This document shows, in pieces, positions 1 through 5,178 of a DNA stretch of 5,178 nt. Source of the stretch: a bacterium. Lineage in GTDB: Bacteria; AUK180. Both the position numbers and the translations under genes were made by a program. The stretch is taken from the NCBI GenBank assembly GCA_021162505.1, contig JAGGYO010000210.1, positions 1 through 5,178 of the forward strand, written 5' to 3'. The notes beneath the pieces were generated by a model. The model saw only the letters and a program-made list of their open reading frames with translations. It ran no database searches and was not told the DNA's origin. How positions within the stretch are numbered: position 1 is the stretch's first letter; each line of letters opens with the position of its first letter.

Positions 1-1
1 A

Positions 2-937
2 GTTGTTTCCCAAATGTTTTATGGTTTTTCTTATAAGGAGTATTTTAAGGCGGATACATCGAGAAAATTATCAATGATTCTTGAGGCTGAGGAGTATATA
101 TTAGGACTTGAAAATGGCAGAAAAAGATATATTGACGAGGTAACAGCTTTATCAAAAGCATTTGCCATCGCAATACCTCATGAACAGGCATTAGCAGTAA
201 AAGACGAAATTGCATTTTTTCAGGCCGTTAAATCCAGATTAACAAAGTTTGATAGTACACTATCAGGTAGAACAGATGAGGAGATTGAAACCGTAATAAG
301 GCAAGTTATCGATAAAGCACTGGTAACCGAGCAAGTCATAGATGTTTTTGATGCTGCAGGTATTAAAAAACCAGACATATCCATTCTTTCTGAAGAATTC
401 CTTCTGGAAGTTAAAAACATGGAGCATAAAAATATTGCCCTGGAAGTTCTGAAGAAACTGCTCAATAATGAAATAAAATCAAGGATTAAAAGTAACCTTG
501 TGCAAAGTAAATCTCTGATGGAGATGCTTGAAAATGCTATTAAAAAATACCACAATAAAATTTTAACTGCAGCAGAAGTTATTGAAGAACTGATTGAGAT
601 TGCCAAAGAAATCCAAAAGATGGACAAAGAGCCGGAGGAAATGGGTTTATCAGAATATGAATATGGCTTTTACACCGCGGTTGCTAACAATGAAAGCGCA
701 AGAGAATTAATGGGAAAAGATAAATTGCGTGAACTGGCAGTTGTTTTATTTGAAAGAGTTAAGCAAAATGCAACAATTGATTGGGCGATAAAAGAAAGCG
801 CGAGGGCAAAACTAAAAGTAATTGTTAAACGTACTTTAAGACAATATGGTTATCCTCCTGATATGCAAAAACTTGCAACGGAAACTGTACTTAAACAGGT
901 CGAATTGATTGCAGATGAAATAACAAAGAAAAGGTGA
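2..937 (+). CDS. hsdR: Type I restriction endonuclease subunit R, C-terminal part (5' truncated by window edge)
   Basis: The reading frame is open from the first complete codon (position 2) to TGA at 935-937, giving about 311 visible residues. The ATG at 14 is internal, not a start: the codons before it read V-V-S-Q. The whole visible part matches my memory of the helical C-terminal domain (DUF3387) of HsdR subunits. Numbered from the Met at 14, landmarks are DEIAFFQAVK (64-73), GIKKPDISILSEEFL (116-130), LGLSEYEYGFYTA near 210-222, and TIDWAIKESARAKLK (254-268) followed by RQYGYPPD (276-283). HsdR is the DNA-translocating and cleaving subunit of the HsdRMS complex; this domain is thought to dock R onto the methyltransferase core. 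Whole subunits are usually about 1000 residues, so the nuclease and helicase domains lie to the left, probably with hsdM and hsdS. No frameshift is seen in the visible part. Whether the full gene is intact cannot be judged. Confidence 0.93.
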   Translation, partial: VVSQMFYGFSYKEYFKADTSRKLSMILEAEEYILGLENGRKRYIDEVTALSKAFAIAIPHEQALAVKDEIAFFQAVKSRLTKFDSTLSGRTDEEIETVIRQVIDKALVTEQVIDVFDAAGIKKPDISILSEEFLLEVKNMEHKNIALEVLKKLLNNEIKSRIKSNLVQSKSLMEMLENAIKKYHNKILTAAEVIEELIEIAKEIQKMDKEPEEMGLSEYEYGFYTAVANNESARELMGKDKLRELAVVLFERVKQNATIDWAIKESARAKLKVIVKRTLRQYGYPPDMQKLATETVLKQVELIADEITKKR

Positions 938-1055
938 TGGACAAATAATTGAAGCTTCACAACATTATGTTTTCTGTTTTTGCTTATATTTTGTAAACCT
1001 ATATCTCCTTGCTTTGAATAAAAATAATACTGAAAATCAACAGGATTGGGGAACT

Positions 1056-1075
1056 AATAGGGGCGGACACCTATT
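1056..1075. repeat. Short palindrome, AATAGG / CCTATT with 8-base loop
   Basis: AATAGG (1056-1061) and CCTATT (1070-1075) are exact reverse complements around the loop GGCGGACA. The element is a G/C island in very AT-rich DNA. A second inverted match, ACACCTAT (1067-1074) against ATAGGTGT (1170-1177), reaches across the candidate promoter. The string resembles short palindromic repeats that I recall being scattered in bacterial genomes and associated with REP-type (Y1) transposases. That link is from memory and was not checked. Confidence 0.4.
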
Positions 1076-1124
1076 TATTTTATCCTTATTGTTTAGTGTA
1101 AACTTTACCTAAAATTTAAGTGTC

Positions 1125-1154
1125 TTCACATTTAACATAGAATTATACTATAAA
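1125..1154 (+). promoter_or_regulatory. Candidate sigma-70/sigma-A promoter for the ABC operon
   Basis: TTCACA (1125-1130) and TATAAA (1149-1154) each match the -35 and -10 consensus in five of six positions, with an 18-base spacer. An overlapping alternative -10 is TATACT (1144-1149). Initiation near 1161 would leave a leader of about 155 bases before the ATG at 1317. In DNA this AT-rich, such matches occur by chance, so this is only a candidate. Confidence 0.35.
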
Positions 1155-1316
1155 GAGTAATGATGAAATATAGGTGTAATTGTTTGCACCAGATTATAAA
1201 AAAGAATAATTTTTAAGAATGGTAAAATATATATTTAAAAAGAGACTTTTACTACGCTTAATTGAGATGAAAAGAGGGTTAATTATCTAAAGAATTTTAT
1301 AAAGGAGAAACATTAC

Positions 1317-2234
1317 ATGAATGATACGGTAATTCAAGTCATAGATTTTCGTAAGATTTACGGTGATTTTGTTGCCGTGGATGGTATCAGTTTTGAAGTG
1401 CACCGAGGTGAAATATTTGGTCTTTTAGGTCCTAATGGAGCGGGGAAAACGAGTACGCTGGAGAGTTTGGAAGGGCTACGCGTTCCTGATGGCGGTTCAT
1501 TACGAATTATGGATGTTGACCCTGCTTGCCAGTCGAGAAAACTGCATAACCTGATTGGTGTACAATTACAGAATTCAGGTTTACCGGATAGCATTACTCT
1601 TGATGAAGCGATGAAGTTTTTCTGTTCTTACCATGCTGTGCTACCACGCTATGATTTACTGGACCGTTTTGGTCTTAAGGAGAAAAGGAGAGAACAGTAT
1701 TATCAACTATCCGCCGGCCAACAGAGACGTTTGGGGCTTGCTCTGGCAGTTGCCCACAAACCTCCTGTAGTATTTTTGGATGAACCTACAGCCGGTCTTG
1801 ATGTTGCCTCACGTATCGAATTACATAATCTAATGCGTGAGCTGCAATCTTCCGGAACTACAATCATTCTCGCTACGCATGATATGGCAGAAGCGAATGA
1901 AATGGCAAATCGACTGGCAATTTTACTGCGCGGTAAAATTGCGACTACCGGTACCCCTCTTGAGCTAACCGCTACCGGAGCGGGTTTTACCAAGGTTTCT
2001 GTTCGTACAAAAGGTGATAGCCTTTCTGACCCTGAACTCAAATTTCCGGCAGTGAGCAAGCGTATATCCAAAGAAGAGTATGTTATTTATTATAGTACTG
2101 ATATCGGGCCTACTGTTTCAGCAATTATAACCCATATAAAAACCCGGGAAGACTTGCTGGTCGATTTGCGTGTAGAACGGCCTTCTCTGGAAGATCGCTT
2201 TTTGGAGATTACAACCACAGGAGGTATTCAATGA
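1317..2234 (+). CDS. ABC transporter ATP-binding protein, DrrA/NatA/CcmA-type exporter ATPase
   Basis: This is a 305-residue nucleotide-binding subunit that powers the ABC-2 membrane partner encoded next. All expected motifs are present: Walker A GPNGAGKTS (38-46), Q-loop glutamine in GVQLQ (Q85), signature LSAGQQRR (131-138), Walker B VVFLDEP (151-157), D-loop TAGLD (158-162) and switch histidine in ATHDM (H188). After the ATPase core, a C-terminal domain of about 95 residues ends in SLEDRFLEIT, a tail typical of the drug- and sodium-export branch of the family. The start at 1317 is supported by AAAGGAG (1301-1307) nine bases upstream. The stop overlaps the next start as ATGA (2231-2234), which implies translational coupling. 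The protein should sit on the cytoplasmic face of the membrane as a dimer. No linked regulator such as a TetR-type gene is present, and the substrate cannot be told from the sequence. Confidence 0.95.
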   Translation: MNDTVIQVIDFRKIYGDFVAVDGISFEVHRGEIFGLLGPNGAGKTSTLESLEGLRVPDGGSLRIMDVDPACQSRKLHNLIGVQLQNSGLPDSITLDEAMKFFCSYHAVLPRYDLLDRFGLKEKRREQYYQLSAGQQRRLGLALAVAHKPPVVFLDEPTAGLDVASRIELHNLMRELQSSGTTIILATHDMAEANEMANRLAILLRGKIATTGTPLELTATGAGFTKVSVRTKGDSLSDPELKFPAVSKRISKEEYVIYYSTDIGPTVSAIITHIKTREDLLVDLRVERPSLEDRFLEITTTGGIQ

Positions 2235-3043
2235 ACGCTTTTATTAATCACTTTTTGTTTGAGTTTCGTACCGGGATTCGAAATAAGACTTTGCTGTTAA
2301 TGAACTATCTTTTCCCCCTGGGCTTTTATGCAATGATGGGTCTGATTATGACTGGTATCAATCCCCTTTTTCGAGAGACAATGATCCCTGCCATGTCTAT
2401 TTTTGCTGTCCTTGCTGCAACAATACTAGGATTGCCTGATCCATTAGTAACAGCCCGTGAGGCTGGTATTTTTCGCAACTATAAGATTAATGGTGTGCCG
2501 GCTTTATCGATTCTGGTCATTCCGGCATTAACCACTATCATACATTCTTCAGTAGTGACTATAATCATTGTCACTACAGCCCCCTTGTTCTTTAATGCAC
2601 CATTACCGGTCAATTGGCTTTATTTTATCGTAACATTCATGATGACTGCTTGTGCCTGTGCCGGATTAAGTGTGCTGATTGGAGTAATTTCCACCAGTTC
2701 GCGTATGACAGTGTTGTGGTCGCAGTTGGTTTTCATCCCTTCGATGATTTTGGGTGGAATGATGGTGCCCTTCAGTATGTTACCGGGAGCAATAAGTAAA
2801 ATCGCTCTTCTTTTACCGGCTACCCATGCTATGAATGCTTTCCGGGGACTGGCTCAAAATCTAACTGCCGATTTTAATCCAATAGGGTCACTTATTATTC
2901 TGTTGGCGAGCGGAGTGTTGGCATTTGGATTGGCAATCTATCTATTTAACTGGGATAGACGCAATACTTCTCAGCCCGGACATCCTCTCATGGCATTGCT
3001 GGTTTTACTACCGTATGTCATTGGAATATTTATCTTATCATAA
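2231..3043 (+). CDS. ABC-2 type transporter permease subunit
   Basis: This 270-residue integral membrane protein is the partner of the upstream ATPase; two copies are expected to form the export channel. Hydrophobic segments lie near residues 21-42, 52-69, 92-119, 128-153, 159-180, 218-240 and 251-269, with a semi-hydrophobic stretch at 183-200. The charged loop REAGIFRNYKINGVP (76-90) matches the REKGT-like loop of ABC-2 permeases. LGGMMVPFSMLP (174-185) and the PATHAMNAFRGL stretch (196-207) match the family's characteristic late segment and the loop after it. The ATG at 2231 overlaps the preceding stop by four bases and is served by AGGAGGT (2219-2225) inside the upstream gene. Length and topology fit a single-domain DrrB/NatB-type permease. 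No clear terminator follows: the sequence after the stop is A-rich without a GC stem. The exported compound is unknown; drug, ion or peptide export are all possible. Confidence 0.92.
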   Translation: MNAFINHFLFEFRTGIRNKTLLLMNYLFPLGFYAMMGLIMTGINPLFRETMIPAMSIFAVLAATILGLPDPLVTAREAGIFRNYKINGVPALSILVIPALTTIIHSSVVTIIIVTTAPLFFNAPLPVNWLYFIVTFMMTACACAGLSVLIGVISTSSRMTVLWSQLVFIPSMILGGMMVPFSMLPGAISKIALLLPATHAMNAFRGLAQNLTADFNPIGSLIILLASGVLAFGLAIYLFNWDRRNTSQPGHPLMALLVLLPYVIGIFILS

Positions 3044-3103
3044 CCCAAAAAAAGAAAAGAAGATAAATGATTTTATTTGCATAACTCGACTTTTGATTTT
3101 TTA

Positions 3104-3170
3104 TTGTGAATAAAAGTTCAGGTTTCACAAGTTCATAGAATCTAAAACATAAAAATGTAAATTTGTGAAA
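3104..3170. repeat. Three copies of TTGTGAA in alternating orientation
   Basis: TTGTGAA occurs at 3104-3110, inverted (TTCACAA) at 3124-3130, and again as TTGTGAAA at 3163-3170. The second and third copies can form a stem: GG plus TTTCACAA (3121-3130) against TTGTGAAA-T-CC (3163-3173) with one bulged base, enclosing a small hairpin ACAT-AAAA-ATGT (3147-3158). TTGTGA (3163-3168) with TACAAA (3186-3191) at a 17-base spacing is also a weak promoter match for the gene starting at 3226. The group could be an operator, a leader structure or chance in AT-rich DNA. Confidence 0.3.
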
Positions 3171-3229
3171 TCCTAACGCTTAGAATACAAATATTGTTGA
3201 TTATTAATAGAATTGAGGCGATTCTATGA
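3133..3229. repeat. ATAGAAT inverted repeats that include a ribosome binding site and start codon
   Basis: TCATAGAATC (3133-3142) and GATTCTATGA (3220-3229) are a perfect 10-base inverted repeat. A second copy, ATAGAAT (3207-3213), pairs with ATTCTAT (3221-3227) as a 7-base-pair hairpin whose 7-base loop carries GAGG, the ribosome binding site of the frame starting at 3226. The two pairings use the same right arm and so exclude each other. That arm contains the ATG. Confidence 0.35.
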
Positions 3230-3827
3230 GCATTTTACTTGAACCGTGAGATATCTTCCCAACACGAGGTTCTGGTTTTCTAAGTAAAGCATTCGTTTTT
3301 TCACCAGATCTAAAGGAGAAAAACCAACCAAGGTCAATCATGTGGGTTTAGTCGTAAAAAAAGGTGATTTTAAAGCAGCTATCGTAGTAGAAGCGCTATG
3401 TAAAGTAATGCGCCATAAATTTTGGTTTCAATATGGCTCACCCAAGAAAGATTTGGTCGCTGTCTATCGTGCTACCAATCTTACTGTAGAACAAATAAAA
3501 GATATCGTTGCTGAAACCGAAAAACAAGTTGGCAAAAAATATGACTTTCGTATGATTGCCGCTCATTTTAAGGACTGGCTATTAGGAAGGATGGTAGGAT
3601 GGCTATTTGGATGGCAATTTTCGGATGTATATCTTCTTAGACGATTAATTCCCGGTAATAAATATCCGATATGCTCGTGGGTTGTGGCTGATGCTTTTGC
3701 GGAGGTTGGTAAGGATTTTGGTGTTAAGGTAGGCGTGGCAACCCCAGATGATATTTGGGACTTTGTTGTAAAAAACACAAATAAATATAAAGAGATACAT
3801 CCACTCAAATTGTTGAGTCAGGAATAA
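3226..3827 (+). pseudogene. Broken gene for a YiiX-like permuted papain-fold (NlpC/P60-related) hydrolase
   Basis: From ATG 3226, seven bases after GAGG (3215-3218), the frame reads MSILLEP, stop (TGA 3247-3249), then DIFPTRGSGFLSKA. The next frame continues as IRFFTRSKGEKPTKVNHVGL and stays open to TAA at 3825-3827. Joined, this reads like the N-terminus of YiiX/YebB-like enzymes (Peptidase_C92, DUF830 family), where EPGDIF...RG and an N-H-V-G motif with the catalytic His are expected. The lesions are a GGA-to-TGA nonsense change at the expected Gly and loss of one base near 3290 (GCN-ATT has become GC-ATT). In this circularly permuted fold the His (codon 3339-3341) precedes the catalytic Cys, here in YPICSWVVADAF (Cys codon 3672-3674), followed by ATPDDIWDF. 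A frame started by GTG at 3342 is open for 161 codons, but it lacks the His and the GDI motif and has no suitably placed ribosome binding site (nearest AAAGGAG at 3312-3318). Family members are thought to act on amide or peptide bonds in the cell envelope or on lipoproteins. A sequencing error could explain one lesion, less easily both. Confidence 0.8.
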
Positions 3828-3897
3828 TAGGTTTCCAGCTTTAACAAAAAATTATAAAAAAGGAAAAAGATTTAAAAAGAGTTGAGGAAAAGATGAA

Positions 3898-3941
3898 AAG
3901 AGGCTAGATGCATTATAGTTTGTTATTTCCACTAGCTTTTT
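3898..3941. terminator. Candidate hairpin terminator between convergent genes
   Basis: AAGAGGCTAG (3898-3907) can pair with CTAGCTTTTT (3932-3941) on the plus-strand transcript, using two G-U pairs, around a 24-base loop. The 3' arm ends in TTTTT. On the minus-strand transcript only GCTAG/CTAGC pairs cleanly, followed by CTCTTTT. It lies between the 3' ends of the hydrolase pseudogene and the antitoxin gene, where a shared terminator would be expected. The long loop makes it weak. Confidence 0.3.
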
Positions 3942-3974
3942 ATGATTTCAATTAGTATCTAGTATTATTTAATG

Positions 3975-4982
3975 CTAAATACAAGTTAAATTTCTCGCGT
4001 ATTCATAGCTAATAATTTCTTTATCTTTTGGTTTTGTCCAGGCTTCTTCTTTATGGGAACGTTGGGTCATTTCTTCAGAGGTGAAGTTTTTGAAAGTATT
4101 TAGTACTTTTTCCATGCTATCTATTTCATCTTGAGAAAAAATGTCCATGGTCGGTTTTTCAAGAGGTTTTATAAATTCGTATTCTTCAACATTATCTTTA
4201 GAATTTTTAACATATTCAACTTGATAGGTTATATATTTTTCGAATAGTTCTCCAAGTAGGATTTCATACTTTGTAGGGGTAGGACCATAATAATTTTTAA
4301 TGTATCTTAATCCAGTAATAGACAAAGTATTATTACGAAAATTAACGAAGTCGGAATAGAAAAGTAATTTCATTAATTTTGTTTTAAACAATCTTTTTAT
4401 ATTAACAGCAAAAAATAAAATCATATTAACAAATTTTTCGTAATTAAATTGAGAATAGCCACAATATTCGTCTAAAACTTCATTAAAATATTTTTTTGTG
4501 ATATTTTTTTCTAATGTTTTATCAATATCATCTTTCATTAAGTTTTGTAGATTTTCCTTTATATTTATATAATCTTTTTTATTTATTTTGTTTTTATTAT
4601 TTTCCAATAATGTTTTCATATTCTCAGGATTTTCTAACAAAACTAACGCGTCATTATGAGACCGGTCTTGCAAAGCTCCGGTTTCATATCTATGAATAGT
4701 TACCTCTCCCCAACCTAATATTCGAGAGAAAGCCCTCTGACTTACCCCATATTTTTCTCTTGTTTCTTTGATTCTATTGGGCGTTAATAAAGAGTGTTTT
4801 TTTCTATATTGATTGTAAATATTTCCTAAGTTTTTATCTTCTAATTTCTCATCAAAAATTTCTTCATTATTTTTGAGATTAATCCGGACTGTTTCTAATA
4901 TTTCTATGGGTTCACCTTTTATACGATAGGTAGCTTTACGTTTTATTATTTTTGAATTGTGGGAATTATTATTGGTTACCAT
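3975..4982 (-). CDS. Antitoxin with MqsA/HigA-like HTH and C-terminal Panacea (SocA-like, DUF4065) domain
   Basis: This 335-residue protein is probably the antitoxin and autorepressor of a type II toxin-antitoxin pair. Residues 10-60 look like a relic of the zinc ribbon that starts MqsA/YgiT-type antitoxins: the strands around KATYRIKGEPIEI and the EEIFDEKLEDKNL stretch are kept, but no CxxC pair remains. An XRE-type helix-turn-helix follows (about 67-104) with YGVSQRAFSRILGWGEVTIH and RYETG. A charged linker (about 120-180) leads to a Panacea domain (about 183-255) with TKLMKLLFYSDF (201-212) and SITGLRYIKNYYGPTP (221-236). In published Panacea pairs this domain neutralises the cognate toxin, and toxins differ widely between pairs. 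ATG 4982 is preceded on its strand by AGGAGG (4999-4994) at an 11-base spacing; an in-frame stop shortly upstream rules out a longer protein carrying the missing cysteines. The coding sequence is much richer in A and T than the ABC genes, which suggests separate acquisition. Confidence 0.85.
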   Translation of the reverse strand: MVTNNNSHNSKIIKRKATYRIKGEPIEILETVRINLKNNEEIFDEKLEDKNLGNIYNQYRKKHSLLTPNRIKETREKYGVSQRAFSRILGWGEVTIHRYETGALQDRSHNDALVLLENPENMKTLLENNKNKINKKDYINIKENLQNLMKDDIDKTLEKNITKKYFNEVLDEYCGYSQFNYEKFVNMILFFAVNIKRLFKTKLMKLLFYSDFVNFRNNTLSITGLRYIKNYYGPTPTKYEILLGELFEKYITYQVEYVKNSKDNVEEYEFIKPLEKPTMDIFSQDEIDSMEKVLNTFKNFTSEEMTQRSHKEEAWTKPKDKEIISYEYARNLTCI

Positions 4983-5025
4983 GGTAGTTACTTCCTCCTG
5001 AGTAAAGTTATTTTAAATAAAATTT

Positions 5026-5178
5026 TTATTTTAAGGGGAATTTCATTTGATATTCTGCAACATGAAAAGACATGCAAACAGCTTCTTCATGATCATTAGT
5101 TTTTCTTATTTTTAATTTGATATATATTAATTTATTTTGCATATTTTTTCCAAATATCCAGAAGTATTCATTTTTATA
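5026..5178 (-). CDS. C-terminal 50 residues of a small protein, probable toxin of the Panacea pair (5' truncated by window edge)
   Basis: On the minus strand, one frame is open from the right edge (5178) to TAA (5028-5026). It includes EYFWIFGK, then KLIYIKLKI and finally AVCMSFHVAEYQMKFPLK. The pattern FGK, then YIKLKI, then SFH-x-AEY-x-x-x-FP fits, from memory, the C-termini of short toxins encoded just upstream of MqsA-like antitoxins; I cannot assign the family safely. The stop is 43 bases before the antitoxin ATG, on the same strand, the usual toxin-first arrangement of such pairs. The start, promoter and most of the protein lie beyond the window. The alternatives are an unrelated short gene or a remnant, but the ordered hydrophobic-strand pattern and the position argue for a real toxin. 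Confidence 0.65.
   Translation of the reverse strand, partial: YKNEYFWIFGKNMQNKLIYIKLKIRKTNDHEEAVCMSFHVAEYQMKFPLK

Larger units (their letters stand above)
938..1316. other. AT-rich intergenic spacer between hsdR and the ABC operon
   Basis: This stretch holds no convincing gene on either strand; the first frame after hsdR (ATG at 937) stops after three codons. It contains a small palindrome at 1056-1075, a candidate promoter at 1125-1154, and the ribosome binding site AAAGGAG at 1301-1307 of the ABC ATPase gene. No GC-rich hairpin followed by a T tract was found after hsdR; GAAGCTTC at 951-958 is only a short palindrome. Confidence 0.6.

Noticed and set aside
951..971. GAAGCTTC and AACATTATGTT just after hsdR as a terminator.
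   Set aside because: Both are short palindromes without a usable loop; the following T-rich stretch is interrupted and no stable stem precedes it.
3044..3105. A terminator after the permease gene: A-rich AAAAAGAAAAG opposite CTTTTGATTTTT.
   Set aside because: The pairing is entirely A-T with mismatches and lacks a GC stem, so it is not distinguishable from background in this composition.
2614..3113. Two short plus-strand frames overlapping the end of the permease gene.
   Set aside because: They are out-of-frame shadows of the permease with no RBS and no recognisable protein features.
3226..3290. Genetic code with TGA read as Gly (as in Gracilibacteria), which would restore EPGDIF.
   Set aside because: hsdR and the ABC ATPase gene both end in TGA at natural protein ends, and the frameshift would remain unexplained.
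3100..3300. A retron-like or other noncoding RNA gene, suggested by the inverted repeats.
   Set aside because: There is no reverse transcriptase nearby, and the right-hand part is explained by the coding remnant that starts at 3226.
3342..3827. An intact 161-residue gene starting with GTG at 3342.
   Set aside because: Family-like sequence continues upstream in the same frame to 3291 and in another frame to the RBS-bearing ATG at 3226. The GTG has no well-placed RBS and would leave out the catalytic His codon at 3339-3341.
4514..4699. A short plus-strand frame opposite the antitoxin gene.
   Set aside because: It lies wholly inside a well-supported antitoxin frame on the other strand, and its Phe/Tyr/Leu-rich translation simply mirrors AT-rich antisense codons.

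Overview
The window looks like accessory DNA from a low-GC bacterium. AGGAGG-type ribosome binding sites, AT-rich spacers and protein flavour point to Bacillota (Clostridia or Negativicutes-like); this is an inference from style, not from a marker gene. TGA is used as a normal stop by two genes here, so a standard code applies.

Layout, left to right. (1) Positions 2-937, plus strand: the C-terminal part of a type I restriction endonuclease subunit R (HsdR); the motor and nuclease domains lie off the left edge. (2) 938-1316: an AT-rich spacer with a palindrome (AATAGG/CCTATT) and a candidate promoter. (3) 1317-3043: a two-gene operon with an ATGA overlap, encoding an ABC exporter ATPase of the DrrA/NatA/CcmA type and its ABC-2 membrane subunit. 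(4) 3044-3225: a spacer crowded with short inverted repeats. (5) 3226-3827: a broken gene for a YiiX-like permuted papain-fold (NlpC/P60-related) hydrolase. Its true start with a good ribosome binding site can be seen at 3226, but a TGA replaces an expected Gly codon and there is a one-base frameshift about 45 bases later. The 161-codon GTG-started frame that remains open at 3342 begins immediately after the probable catalytic His codon, so it is not a full gene. (6) 3828-3974: a spacer between convergent genes with a candidate hairpin terminator. (7) 3975-5178, minus strand: a toxin-antitoxin pair. The antitoxin combines an MqsA/HigA-like helix-turn-helix with a C-terminal Panacea (SocA-like, DUF4065) domain. 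Just upstream of it, and cut by the right edge, lie the last 50 codons of a small protein that is the likely toxin.

How the parts fit: restriction genes at one end and a toxin-antitoxin pair at the other suggest a defence-type or mobile accessory region. The ABC exporter between them is of ordinary type and its substrate cannot be read from the sequence. The most interesting element is the Panacea-type pair, because that antitoxin domain is known to pair with unrelated toxins, and because this copy has lost the cysteines of the N-terminal zinc ribbon found in its relatives.
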